Source of the DNA: Veronia pacifica
GTDB taxonomy: Bacteria > Pseudomonadota > Gammaproteobacteria > Enterobacterales > Vibrionaceae
Reading direction: 5' to 3'
NCBI RefSeq assembly: GCF_001707825.1
Contig: NZ_LYBM01000013.1
Span: forward strand, 1-64,000
DNA length: 64,000 bases
Under the pieces are notes generated by a model that was not told the DNA's origin, made no database searches, and saw only the letters and a program-made list of their open reading frames with translations. The position numbers and the translations under genes are program-made. Every line of letters starts with the position of its first letter. The first letter of the stretch is position 1. Shown here in pieces: positions 1 through 9,294 of the stretch.

Positions 1-306
1 TTACTTTTATATCTTATTATTAATTGAATATTATCATTATATTCGGAATGTTAACTCAGTTTAATTAATTTAAATGAAAATAAAACTTCTCAAAAACATA
101 TTTTTTAGTTGGTTTAAATAAATAGCTTTAGCGATGACGATATAAAATCAGTAAAACGTAACATACCTACCTATGACGAATGCCACCGAATAAGCAGGCT
201 TCACTAACTTGATATCCATACATCAGAACAACCATCTCACTTTTTAGTCGTTTTTTCTTTGTTAAACATCTAATTATAGATGTCTGTCAAAAATCAACAT
301 AATTAA
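1..306. other. AT-rich non-coding region upstream of the FG-GAP/HEAT gene
   Basis: No convincing gene is seen here. The stretch is very AT-rich and presumably holds the promoter of the downstream gene. A perfect 7-bp inverted repeat, ACATCTA-ATTA-TAGATGT, lies at 266-283, 24 bases before the GTG start, and could be an operator. Confidence 0.5.
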
Positions 307-3300
307 GTGAGTAGATTATGCTGGCACGCTGTCTATTACTTTCTACTTTTATTAGCTCTGAGACCCAACTGTCTATTTTCGTGGGCTATTCTAAAAATTC
401 ACAATTTGTTAAGCCAAATAGAGCATTCGATAGTGTTTAAATACTTTTCGTTTCAGCGCATTTTACTTGTTGTATTGTGCGTACTCGTATTTGGTCTGGG
501 TCTTGAGAGGCACTGGCCAGAAGCATTTAAAAAACTGACTGCATCTATTCCTTTTCCGGTTAGCAGCCCAGCGCAATCAGGTAACCGTTTACCTGCATCG
601 CCTGTGTTGCCGGTTTTTGTGGACCGAACTCTGGCTTATGGCTTGTTTCACCGTCACCAGCAGAATGCTTCCGGCATTACGAATATTGCTGATTCGCTGG
701 CAGGTGGTGCATGTGTGTTCGATGTCGACCAGGATGGATGGCAGGATTTATTTATCATAGGAGGAAGCGGCGCCAGGGAGCTGGCAGAGAGCCATGGAAT
801 TTGGCAAAAAACACAGGGTGATGCCCTGTTTCGTAACATTGGCGGCAAACGCTTTGAGCTAGTTGCCACCTATCAACACGACCACAGCATGGGGTGTGCT
901 GTTGGTGATTTAAATCAGGACGGTCGGGAAGACTTGATAGTCTCACACAGAAACGGCTTGTCTATTTACGAGAATCAACCCACAGGCCTCAATCCGGCAC
1001 CCTACCGGACAGCGGCAAAGAGTTGGTACACGAACATATTGTTGACTGATATTAACCATGATGGGTTGGTTGATATTTACGCCAGTGGTTTTATCACCCC
1101 ACCAGAAGAAAACGTTACAAACGGCGGTATCGCAAGTAACGTTGGCTTCAACCCTGTACAATATGATGCTGCACCAAACCTGTTGTTGATTAATCATGGT
1201 GGACTGATATTTACCGACCAGACTGATGATTTTGCGGTTAGAGATGCGTCTGGAAAGGGGCTAAGTGCACTGAGCTGGGATATCAATCACGATGGGCGAC
1301 GCGATCTGTACACAGTGAATGCCAATGATTCGGGCAATAAGGTGTATGTAACCCGTAAGTCGGTCTTCAATACGAGCCAGAAGCTTCGCGATAAGAGTCA
1401 GGTATTCGATTTTAGGATGCAGACTGGCTCTCGCGCCGCGATATACGGCCCGTTGGTTGATAACTGGAACTTTGATTTACTGGTTTCACATCCAGAGGGA
1501 AGTCTTCAATCTCTGGTTGCACGCTCCCTGAAACCCCCTTACTTCCAAAATGTCACACAATCAGCGCAGTTTTCTGCTGTGGATGAAAGGTACCTCAGCG
1601 TGTGGGGAAATATTGTTGCCGACCTTAATAATGATGGCTGGCTGGATGTGGTCTCCCGAACAGGGAAGCTGACGCCAGAAACAGACACACCTTATCTCAC
1701 CAAGCGACAGCCTGATGTAGTGGCAATGAACCTTGGTGGTCAGTTCAAAAAACTGTCGCTTGAAGATATGGGAGTGGTTAACAGCCTTGATTATTCTGGA
1801 CGTGGTGGTGTCTATGCCGACTTTGATAACGATGGCGACATGGATCTGTTTTTAACCAACAACAATGACGCTGGACAGCTTTTGCTGAACAGAACACCGA
1901 AAGTCGCCGATTGGCTGGGTTTTGAACTTGTGTCGGTCGATAAAGCCAATGGTTTGGACATGTCGATCACTGTTGAGTTTCAGGACGGAACGACTATCAG
2001 GCGACATAGCAACAGTCGGTTTAGCTTCCTATCTTACGGAGATAAACGCTTTCTCATACCTGCGTCTAAGCCCGTGAAGATTGTAACGGTTAACTGGCCT
2101 GATGGTAGTGAGTCATCTCATGACAAACTGGCACTCAACCAGTACATGACTATCCAGCAAAAAGAAGATATTTCTTTGGCAACACTGGTCAGTCTGGGCC
2201 TTGAGAAGCTGGATGAGCTGGAAAACCGGGCTGGAAAAGGTGAAAAAGAGTCGACGACGGCGGAAGATCAAACTGATTTTTCTCTGGCTAATGTATTCTC
2301 GCCAAAAATATCTTCTGACAACGAAATCAGTAAGTTATTCCTAAGCGAAACGCTAGCGCTCGACAAGGAGCCGGGAAGTCTGGCTGCATGGATTTATCAG
2401 CTTGACGCTGGGGCGATATTTACTGAATCTCTGTTTGCCAAACTGTCGTCAGATCCCAGTGCGGGTAAAGCGTTCAGTGAGCAGCTCATGTATCGTCGGC
2501 CAGGGAATGCAATGCTTGCCTACTTGCCTGCGCTGTTCCAGAATCCGTCGCCCGATGTTCGCGAACGGACAGTGAGAGCGCTGAGTAAATGGCAAATCGA
2601 TGCGACCATCCCTATGGTGCTGCCTTTGCTGGATGATGACTCTGTTGCGGTAAGGTGTGCTGTTAACCAGATGATGATTGATCTTTTTGAGCAAAACAGG
2701 ACTCTTTCCGATCATAAATGGTTAGCCTTGCCCGACATGGTAAACGCTCTTGGCAATGAGCCGGCACCATGCCAACTGAGAGCACTCGGTGCATCGCGGC
2801 ATCACAAATCGCTGAATGCGTTGCTTGGTTATCTGGATCATCCAAATTTGATTATTGCTCTCACTGCACGCTTGTCGTTAGGTGAACTCAATCAACCGGG
2901 TGGCTTTCTGCCAATGGCGGAAGATCTTAAACGCTATTCACAATCTGAGCCGGACGAGAGAAAAGCGCGTCTCGCACTGAGTAGTATCGTCAGCTTGCGA
3001 AAGCTTGCTTCGAATCAGCAGCTTGAAGAGCTTAGCGAATGGTTACTCGGCTTGTCCGCTACACATGTTGAAACGTTACTGGTGACTTTCCAGCGCTACA
3101 ATACGCCAGGGCTAGCATTAGCCACGCTGCAGGAAGCGGTTAAGTCTCACCTGCAACCATTGCGTCAGGGCAGTATTGTCGGCGGTGAGCAATTGCGTGA
3201 CTTGACGCATCTTGTATTGTTGAGTGCAATTCGTGGTATTGATAATCGGATGTTATACCAGTGGCAGCATGTGCAAAATCCGGGCTGGAAGGATGAGTTG

Positions 3301-4170
3301 TTTAACACCCTCATTAGCTTTGATGATCACTATCCAGTAAATATTAACCTCTACTGGAAGTTGGCTTATCTGCTCGATGACGAAAAGCAGCAACAGTTAT
3401 ATCTACGGCAACATCATTTACCCATCTCGAATGATATTGCCGTCAGGTGGCTGGCTGGTTCCGGTGAGCAGGCAAGCAGAGCAATATCTCGCCTCAACGG
3501 GAGAACATTACCCAAACGCTTTGTCGAGTTAATGGCGATGCAACCGTCACTTTGGTCGCGCCTCGTTGAAGCCTGTCAGGAGTTACCTTATTTCCCAGAG
3601 GGTATGGAGAAAGAGCTGCTCAAAAGGGCTAAGACGAGCGATATTGTCTCTTCAAGACAAATTGCTTGCCTTCTGCGTCACGCTGAGCCGAACGAAGACT
3701 GGAGAAAGTGGTTGTTGATTGCCACCAAAGACCAGAGACGGACATTCTTTAAAGCACTGTCTGCCAATCCACATTTAAGTGTGAAGCGCTGGTTGATGAA
3801 GACGACCTTGCTTGAGCTAAATGCGGTGGACGGCGTTTCCGCTTTCGAGTTGGACCCGGTGATCCCGGATATGATGACAGTGGTAATGATGTCCGGACCG
3901 CTACCCGGTATTTCAACCATGATCCAAATGGGTCTCGAGCATAGCGATTCGAGAATACGTAAACACAGTCTCGATTTGTTGTGTAACGAGCCACAGGGTT
4001 ATCTTGAGCCACTGGCAAAAGTCATGCTGAACCGTTGGGTGGTTGCTTATCAGTCCAATGACGATTATCTCAACAAAATTGAGAGATTACAGAGGGCTTA
4101 CCCAGAGTTACTTGATCTTGAACATTTGGTTCAAATGGTTAGGCCTGCGCAACAAACTAACCTGCTTTGA
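307..4170 (+). CDS. Large FG-GAP/VCBS-repeat, ASPIC/UnbV and HEAT-repeat protein
   Basis: A 1287-residue protein of unknown role, probably membrane-anchored and facing outward. Residues about 50-66 form one hydrophobic anchor. At least six calcium-binding-like FG-GAP loops follow, for example DVDQDGWQDLF near 139, DLNQDGRED near 201, DINHDGLVD near 249, DINHDGRRD near 325, DLNNDGWLD near 439 and DFDNDGDMD near 505. An ASPIC/UnbV domain covers about 533-617. The remainder is alpha-helical and HEAT-like, consistent with a protein-interaction scaffold. The GTG at 307 is the longest start; a GTG at 433 would put the anchor at the very N-terminus and is a good alternative. It stands alone, ending in a strong terminator. 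The domain calls are firm; the function is not known to me. Confidence 0.8.
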   Translation: MSRLCWHAVYYFLLLLALRPNCLFSWAILKIHNLLSQIEHSIVFKYFSFQRILLVVLCVLVFGLGLERHWPEAFKKLTASIPFPVSSPAQSGNRLPASPVLPVFVDRTLAYGLFHRHQQNASGITNIADSLAGGACVFDVDQDGWQDLFIIGGSGARELAESHGIWQKTQGDALFRNIGGKRFELVATYQHDHSMGCAVGDLNQDGREDLIVSHRNGLSIYENQPTGLNPAPYRTAAKSWYTNILLTDINHDGLVDIYASGFITPPEENVTNGGIASNVGFNPVQYDAAPNLLLINHGGLIFTDQTDDFAVRDASGKGLSALSWDINHDGRRDLYTVNANDSGNKVYVTRKSVFNTSQKLRDKSQVFDFRMQTGSRAAIYGPLVDNWNFDLLVSHPEGSLQSLVARSLKPPYFQNVTQSAQFSAVDERYLSVWGNIVADLNNDGWLDVVSRTGKLTPETDTPYLTKRQPDVVAMNLGGQFKKLSLEDMGVVNSLDYSGRGGVYADFDNDGDMDLFLTNNNDAGQLLLNRTPKVADWLGFELVSVDKANGLDMSITVEFQDGTTIRRHSNSRFSFLSYGDKRFLIPASKPVKIVTVNWPDGSESSHDKLALNQYMTIQQKEDISLATLVSLGLEKLDELENRAGKGEKESTTAEDQTDFSLANVFSPKISSDNEISKLFLSETLALDKEPGSLAAWIYQLDAGAIFTESLFAKLSSDPSAGKAFSEQLMYRRPGNAMLAYLPALFQNPSPDVRERTVRALSKWQIDATIPMVLPLLDDDSVAVRCAVNQMMIDLFEQNRTLSDHKWLALPDMVNALGNEPAPCQLRALGASRHHKSLNALLGYLDHPNLIIALTARLSLGELNQPGGFLPMAEDLKRYSQSEPDERKARLALSSIVSLRKLASNQQLEELSEWLLGLSATHVETLLVTFQRYNTPGLALATLQEAVKSHLQPLRQGSIVGGEQLRDLTHLVLLSAIRGIDNRMLYQWQHVQNPGWKDELFNTLISFDDHYPVNINLYWKLAYLLDDEKQQQLYLRQHHLPISNDIAVRWLAGSGEQASRAISRLNGRTLPKRFVELMAMQPSLWSRLVEACQELPYFPEGMEKELLKRAKTSDIVSSRQIACLLRHAEPNEDWRKWLLIATKDQRRTFFKALSANPHLSVKRWLMKTTLLELNAVDGVSAFELDPVIPDMMTVVMMSGPLPGISTMIQMGLEHSDSRIRKHSLDLLCNEPQGYLEPLAKVMLNRWVVAYQSNDDYLNKIERLQRAYPELLDLEHLVQMVRPAQQTNLL

Positions 4171-4187
4171 TCATCAGGTTAAAAACC

Positions 4188-4216
4188 AAAACGCTTCCTC
4201 ATAGAGGGAGCGTTTT
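4188..4216. terminator. Bidirectional terminator between convergent genes
   Basis: A 13-bp stem (4188-4200 with 4204-4216, one G-T-type mismatch, ATA loop) has A residues on its left and a run of five T on its right, so it can end both the FG-GAP gene and the leftward Lrp-type gene. Confidence 0.85.
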
Positions 4217-4254
4217 TCGTTGTGAGCTGGTGGTTGAGTTAACGTTTCAATTCG

Positions 4255-4710
4255 TTATTTTATGGGTAACGTCGTCTGCTTTTTAACCTGTCCAAAAGCA
4301 AAACTGGATTCAATTGCGGCAAGGTTTTTCAATTGAGTAAGTTGTTTTCGAATGAAGTGCTCGTAAGATTTTAACGACTCACTCACCACCCTAAGAAGAT
4401 AATCATGTGTACCCGTCATCAAAAAGCACTCCATCACCTCATCCATTTCTCCAATTTGATACTCGAAATTCGCTATGCTCTCTTCTGTTGGCCGGTCTAA
4501 TTTCACTAGAACAAATACATTGATGGGCAAACCACATTTGTCTTGGTCGACATGGGCATGATATCCGGTAATTAAGCCTTTCTTTTCCAACGCTTTTACT
4601 CGGCGTAAGCAGGGAGAAGGTGATAAAGCCACGCGGTCAGATAACTCTTGATTGGTGAGACGACCATCTCTTTGTAATTCAAAAAGGATGTTTTTATCGA
4701 TTGCGTCCAT
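4255..4710 (-). CDS. Lrp/AsnC-family transcriptional regulator
   Basis: A 151-residue regulator of the normal Lrp/AsnC length. The N-terminal helix-turn-helix (about 2-60: DAIDKNILFELQRDGRLTNQ then LSPSPCLRRVKALEKKGLI) is followed by the RAM ligand-binding fold. The ending SSFAFGQVKKQTTLPI resembles DecR (YbaO), which controls cysteine desulfhydrase genes. It is divergent from a Cys/Met PLP enzyme gene across a 182-base spacer with a long palindrome, so control of that enzyme in response to a sulfur amino acid is the natural inference. The ligand cannot be read from sequence. Confidence 0.88.
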   Translation of the reverse strand: MDAIDKNILFELQRDGRLTNQELSDRVALSPSPCLRRVKALEKKGLITGYHAHVDQDKCGLPINVFVLVKLDRPTEESIANFEYQIGEMDEVMECFLMTGTHDYLLRVVSESLKSYEHFIRKQLTQLKNLAAIESSFAFGQVKKQTTLPIK

Positions 4711-4776
4711 TGCAGGTTCCTCAGATGGGCAGTTTTTTTATTTTCTGTTAAGGCAATAATAGCTAATTTGTAACCT

Positions 4777-4801
4777 TATATTGGCATTTTATGCCAATAT
4801 A
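4777..4801. promoter_or_regulatory. Perfect palindrome, candidate Lrp-type operator
   Basis: An 11-bp arm TATATTGGCAT, the spacer TTT and the exact inverted arm lie midway between the regulator and the PLP-enzyme gene. No T-run follows and both genes point away, so an operator is more likely than a terminator. Confidence 0.6.
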
Positions 4802-4838
4802 TCATTATTATTGAGCATAGATAGCAATCATTTGTCCT

Positions 4839-4876
4839 ATTACCTTTGCTAACTTTTAAGGATAACCAAAGGTAAT
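4839..4876. promoter_or_regulatory. Inverted repeat just upstream of the PLP-enzyme ribosome site
   Basis: The arms ATTACCTTTG (4839-4848) and CAAAGGTAAT (4867-4876) are perfect, 18 bases apart. They end five bases before the AGGAA ribosome-binding site at 4881-4885. This could be a second operator or a leader hairpin; sequence alone does not decide. Confidence 0.45.
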
Positions 4877-4892
4877 TAATAGGAACGCTGTA

Positions 4893-6704
4893 ATGAAGAC
4901 TGCTCACCAACTCAGCCCGTTACGTAACACCACATCCAAAGAGACCGTTGAAGAATTAGCCATAGAACAAGCGGAACATTTTGGTATCGATATACAGAGC
5001 GATTTTGGAAAATCATTAATTAAACTCTCCACGCATTTGTATGAAGCCAATGGCCATGCTCATGATCTATGGTCTCTTACTCTTCATGGACTGTCCGCCC
5101 TCGATCGTTCCGATCGGATAGCTTGGTTTAACGCGAAACGGTTTTTGTCATTTCAGCTAGCAAAAATTCTCGATAACTTACAAAACCCTATGCGAGCCAG
5201 CTATAAAAGCATTGCCACTACCAATGGACACTTTGCAGCAAAGGGCGCGTATCCGATTTTTGATAATGTCGCAGCTATTTTTTCTGCAAGTCCCGTCGTA
5301 ACAAGAACCGCCACCTACCTATTTGCCTGCACTGAATGGGTAGAAGATGCATTTAATGGCAGAGAACCTCTCCATGAGATCTACTCCAGACTCCTCAACC
5401 CCACGTCAATCAGTCTCGCTAATCATATTGTCGATGTAGAAGCTGGGGACATGGCAGACCAGTACCTGGCATGGAACTTTAATTCTGGTATGGCAGCGAT
5501 TGATGGACTTTTGAGCCATCTTCTTGGACGTGAAGATATCGTAATCGCCTCGCGCAACATATATGGTGGGAGTTATCAGTTACTTCAGGATTGGTATCAT
5601 AAATCATCTAATCTCGATATTGCCGTCGAGTGGGTTGATGGATATGACGCCGACTCATATGCTGCAGCCATTGAACAGGCCAAGATCAAGTACAGTGAGC
5701 GCCTTTCAAATGATCGTAAAATCTATATTTATGTTGAAAGTCCATGTAACCCGCACGGCTATGTACTAGACATTGCGGGTATTTGTCGGGAAGCGCACAA
5801 GCGCGGCTCGGTCGTTATGGCGGATACGACAGTAGGCACACCCTTCTTGGCGCCTGTTCTAAAAAGAAAGGATCCAACTGAGCGACCGGATTTTGTCATT
5901 CATTCCTATACCAAAGATCTTGCAGGAACCGGAAACACTACAGCAGGCGTGGTCATTGGGCGTAATGAAGAAATGTTCATCCCCAAAGGTGACTCAGCAA
6001 CTTACAAGGACTCCACCGGTGAATCGAAAAACATTAAGTGGAATGAAACGCTATTCTGGAATGTTTACTACATAAAAGGTGCATTTCTTGATGCTGACAA
6101 GGCATTTGAAGTATTGAATGGGATGAAAACGTTTGAAATGCGCGTACTACAAAAAACCATCAATACACTAACATTGGCCCGGGTATTTGACAGGCATCCC
6201 GATATCAATGTGTCATGCCCTGCTCTACCCTCAAGCCCGAATCACAAAGTAATGACTGAGAATTTGTATCTGGGCCTTCCTGCCCCCTTATTCACCATTG
6301 ATATGGAGGGAGCTGAAAACAGAGCGCCAATTTCACCTCCATTGTATAAACAGTTTTTCGATATGCTTGAGCCGGCTATCGGTATGCAAGTCAGTCTTGG
6401 TCAAACTAATACGGTAGCGCTGTGTCCTGCAATGACGACCCACTCTGAAATGTCAGAGCCCGCATTGAAAGAAGCAGGTATTGCACCCACCACGATGCGA
6501 ATTTCTGTTGGGCTGGAGGATCCACGGGTATTTATCGCTCATATCCAACAGGCAGCGCAAATGACCATAGATCATGGACATCCCGGATTTTCAGGGTTAT
6601 TGCCAAGCTCCGAAGTGATAGACGATATATATAAAATGACGTACCTTGAAGTGCACCAGAAATTTGTGGCGCAGTTACCAGATTACAACACGTTAAGCCG
6701 CTGA
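4893..6704 (+). CDS. Cys/Met-metabolism PLP-dependent enzyme (cystathionine gamma-lyase/methionine gamma-lyase superfamily), long form
   Basis: Fold-type I PLP enzyme of 603 residues, against about 400 for typical cystathionine or methionine gamma-lyases. Family landmarks are clear: YSRLLNP at about 164-170, NFNSGMAAI at about 195-203, the PLP-ring Asp311 in MADTTVGTP, the Schiff-base Lys341 in HSYTKDLAGTGNTTAG, and the C-terminal MRISVGLEDP near 535-544. The extra length is an N-terminal extension of about 110 residues plus insertions after the lysine. The start has an AGGAA site. The divergent DecR-like regulator suggests degradation or interconversion of a sulfur amino acid; the exact substrate is not determined. 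Confidence 0.85.
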   Translation: MKTAHQLSPLRNTTSKETVEELAIEQAEHFGIDIQSDFGKSLIKLSTHLYEANGHAHDLWSLTLHGLSALDRSDRIAWFNAKRFLSFQLAKILDNLQNPMRASYKSIATTNGHFAAKGAYPIFDNVAAIFSASPVVTRTATYLFACTEWVEDAFNGREPLHEIYSRLLNPTSISLANHIVDVEAGDMADQYLAWNFNSGMAAIDGLLSHLLGREDIVIASRNIYGGSYQLLQDWYHKSSNLDIAVEWVDGYDADSYAAAIEQAKIKYSERLSNDRKIYIYVESPCNPHGYVLDIAGICREAHKRGSVVMADTTVGTPFLAPVLKRKDPTERPDFVIHSYTKDLAGTGNTTAGVVIGRNEEMFIPKGDSATYKDSTGESKNIKWNETLFWNVYYIKGAFLDADKAFEVLNGMKTFEMRVLQKTINTLTLARVFDRHPDINVSCPALPSSPNHKVMTENLYLGLPAPLFTIDMEGAENRAPISPPLYKQFFDMLEPAIGMQVSLGQTNTVALCPAMTTHSEMSEPALKEAGIAPTTMRISVGLEDPRVFIAHIQQAAQMTIDHGHPGFSGLLPSSEVIDDIYKMTYLEVHQKFVAQLPDYNTLSR

Positions 6705-6726
6705 TAACCATCCGAAAAATATAAGA

Positions 6727-6750
6727 AAACAGCCGCATTTGCGGCTGTTT
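6727..6750. terminator. Bidirectional terminator hairpin
   Basis: A perfect 10-bp stem, AAACAGCCGC / GCGGCTGTTT, with an ATTT loop, lies between the convergent PLP-enzyme gene and the zinc-ribbon gene. Confidence 0.8.
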
Positions 6751-6765
6751 AGGTGTGTATAGTCA

Positions 6766-6990
6766 TTAACGATTAAAGGTATCAACCAGCATTGGCCAGA
6801 GCGCTACCCAGGCAAAATATCCAATACCGGCAATCACCAAAAGCCAGAAAATGTTTCCAAGCCAACGATTACGGGCGTGGTAACTCACTGGATCCGGCTC
6901 ACCACATTTTGGGCAGGCATGGGCTTTCTTTGATACCGATGCTTCACAGACAGGACAACTAACTAGTGGCATTGACGAATCCTTACTCAA
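6766..6990 (-). CDS. Small zinc-ribbon protein with one membrane segment
   Basis: A 74-residue protein. Two Cys pairs, CPVC at about 12-15 and CPKCGEPDP at about 27-35, form a zinc-ribbon of the kind found at the start of many small bacterial membrane proteins. A single hydrophobic helix, NIFWLLVIAGIGYFAWVALW, follows at about 46-65. Translation may instead start at Met7 (6972). It is on the same strand as the M28-like lipoprotein gene but 104 bases downstream of its stop. No function is known to me. Confidence 0.7.
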   Translation of the reverse strand: MSKDSSMPLVSCPVCEASVSKKAHACPKCGEPDPVSYHARNRWLGNIFWLLVIAGIGYFAWVALWPMLVDTFNR

Positions 6991-7093
6991 CTTCCTTATA
7001 GTTTACGGTATGTTAGCTGTATAGGTGCCTATCTGCCAGTCTCATCAACAAGAAAACCGATACCCTTGACGCTTTATCGCATAATTGTGCGCT

Positions 7094-8740
7094 CTAGAAT
7101 ACGTTATCCGAAAGAAGGTAACTGGTGACAACCTCTGCCATTGCTTGCGCATTTACCTGTAATGTCTCAAGGTGAACATTATCAAAGCCATCACACGCCT
7201 TGTTATGGCATGGATCAAACGGCTGATTGGGCTCCCCTCCAAAGGTGTCTACCTGAGCCTGTGTTTTCAATCCGGCCCCACCGCTGAACAAGCCACCAAA
7301 TGGCACCTGATATTGGCCAAACGCTTTGTAGTCGGCCTTGTTGTCAAGCACCAAAGGCTCAATACTCTTATTCATAGAAACAAAGGCTTTCCTGAATTTC
7401 TCCTCGATGTGGTATTGAACGCCATCAGTGGGGATCAGCAGTTTCTGCGACCCATAAGCGCTGTTTGGATTAGCCGACGTTGAAGACAGATCGCCATCGT
7501 ATACGCCATAGATACTATTTTTTGACGCAATGGAGTCAAGATCGATATACAGCTTTACTGAATTTCCGGCCTGCATTCGACGGCTCACTATTTTCTTTTC
7601 CTGCTCAGATAAAGCGTCGTAGCTGGCTTTACCAATCTCTGTTAACACTTTATTGACAACATTTTTATAACTAGAAGAAAATTGTTTTTCTGCATAGCTT
7701 TCAGACCCATAACGACCAGCCTCTCCCGCTCCCCAAAAGGCAATTCGCAAATTACGTTTTAACCGTCCAATACCAAGACTCTCTCTCTTATTGACCAATA
7801 CTCTGGCGTAAGACAAAAGTGCTACTGCACTGGCACCGTTGTTATTTGCTCCTGGACTATCAATGGCGGAATCTAAATGGGCGCCCACCATGATCACTTC
7901 ATTTTGTCCAGACACTTCTAATTCCGCAATCAGGTTTTTCGTTTCTACTAAGGTATCCTCGACGTTAACACTCACTGCAGCTCTGAAATCGTTTTCGTTT
8001 CGATACGAATATAAATTGATTCCGTCCTGATAACTGATACCAAGCACAGGAATCGTGGCGAGTGGCGAGAGTCGATAAGGTAACGGCTCGCTAAAGACCT
8101 CATTATCACTAAAGCTATCTTTCTTTTCTTTGAACACAATCAGGCCAGCGGCTTCGGCATCTTGCGCCAGCGTGAGTTTTTTCTCCAGCGTACATCCACC
8201 CGCCTGAACAAGAACGATTTTGTCCTTGATCACGCCAGCATTTTGGAAATCTTCGATGTTGCAACCATGGTCTGGAGCAAACGGTGTATTCGGAATGTAT
8301 ACGGTCGCATCAAGTACAACCAATTCTGTTTCAGCAACGATGCCGCCGGCAGAACGTTCTAGCACTTTATAATTGAATGTTGTGGGTTGAGGTAAACCAG
8401 TAATATCGAGAGACGACGTTCCCTCTTTCCAAACCCGATATGAGAATGGGTCTTCTGACACGTCAAAGCCAAGTTTTTCAAATTCGTCAGCAAGGTAATT
8501 TCTTGCTTCTTCAAGGCCCGTTGAACCCTCTTCGCGGGTGGGCACTTCTCCGCTCTGCGCCGCATAACTATCAACAACCGCGATTTCATCGCTGAGATCT
8601 TTCTCAGTGATTGACTTTGACAAGGTTTGAGATTGTTCAGAAATGGCGGGAGAATCTCCACCAGAGCCACCACAAGCCCCGAGAAGGCTGATACACAATG
8701 CCGATGCAGCGTACATTTTAAAATTTAAGCGAATGCTCAT
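7094..8740 (-). CDS. M28-fold (PA domain) lipoprotein, probably a pseudo-peptidase
   Basis: 548 residues from the ATG at 8740, chosen because it gives a normal lipoprotein signal with lipobox LGAC (Cys23); an upstream in-frame start at 8809 would add 23 residues. A PA-type insert (about 150-260) precedes an M28 zinc-aminopeptidase core like Streptomyces griseus aminopeptidase. Several core residues differ from those I recall. The motif GAHLDS keeps the first His, but the bridging Asp of the INDNG motif is Asn300 (GANNNG), the general-base Glu of GAEE is Gly339 (GAGEAG), and the last zinc His of PCYH appears as PCHN (Asn513). The Glu340 and Asp402 positions remain. The fold is confident; catalytic loss is inferred from motif comparison. 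Confidence 0.8.
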   Translation of the reverse strand: MSIRLNFKMYAASALCISLLGACGGSGGDSPAISEQSQTLSKSITEKDLSDEIAVVDSYAAQSGEVPTREEGSTGLEEARNYLADEFEKLGFDVSEDPFSYRVWKEGTSSLDITGLPQPTTFNYKVLERSAGGIVAETELVVLDATVYIPNTPFAPDHGCNIEDFQNAGVIKDKIVLVQAGGCTLEKKLTLAQDAEAAGLIVFKEKKDSFSDNEVFSEPLPYRLSPLATIPVLGISYQDGINLYSYRNENDFRAAVSVNVEDTLVETKNLIAELEVSGQNEVIMVGAHLDSAIDSPGANNNGASAVALLSYARVLVNKRESLGIGRLKRNLRIAFWGAGEAGRYGSESYAEKQFSSSYKNVVNKVLTEIGKASYDALSEQEKKIVSRRMQAGNSVKLYIDLDSIASKNSIYGVYDGDLSSTSANPNSAYGSQKLLIPTDGVQYHIEEKFRKAFVSMNKSIEPLVLDNKADYKAFGQYQVPFGGLFSGGAGLKTQAQVDTFGGEPNQPFDPCHNKACDGFDNVHLETLQVNAQAMAEVVTSYLLSDNVF

Positions 8741-9294
8741 ACTTTCATACCTGAGTTTTCTTACATTAAACATTCCATTGCAGCTGTACACTGCAAAAGA
8801 TCTGGGCAAGGCTAATTAACAAAGACCAAAAATTTTGCTATCCCTATCAATTCCTTCAACATTATGTGCCTCAGCGTGAATTTTTAACGATGTAAAAAGT
8901 AGGAAAAAACGTGGTTTATTAAAAAAGAAACTGAGTATTCAAAAATAGAAACGCCGACATTCAAATATCTGTATTAAGTCACTAAAAGCAATAGAATTAT
9001 TTTTATTAAATCTCATTTATCATGTAATAAATGACAATTTGATTTAGATATGAACAATTATGATAAAAACGATAATAATGAATGCTATAAGATGTTTTCG
9101 ATAAAACATCCTATTTATACGCAACACTTCGCCGAACCCCTCTGTTCTGCTCAACTATTCAACAACCTGTGCAAACAATGATTTTGGATGTGAACTTTCC
9201 ATAGTAGTGGTTACGTAATGAAATCATTAGGATTCATACTGTTTAAGAAGGTGGACTGGCATCTACTCGCTAGTACTACTGGGAGAAACACCAC
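8741..9294. other. Divergent intergenic region
   Basis: 554 AT-rich bases hold the promoters of the M28-like gene and the photolyase operon. A perfect 8-bp hairpin, GATGTTTT-CGAT-AAAACATC, lies at 9091-9110 and could be an operator. A GGGA ribosome site precedes the photolyase start. No small gene was supported. Confidence 0.4.
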
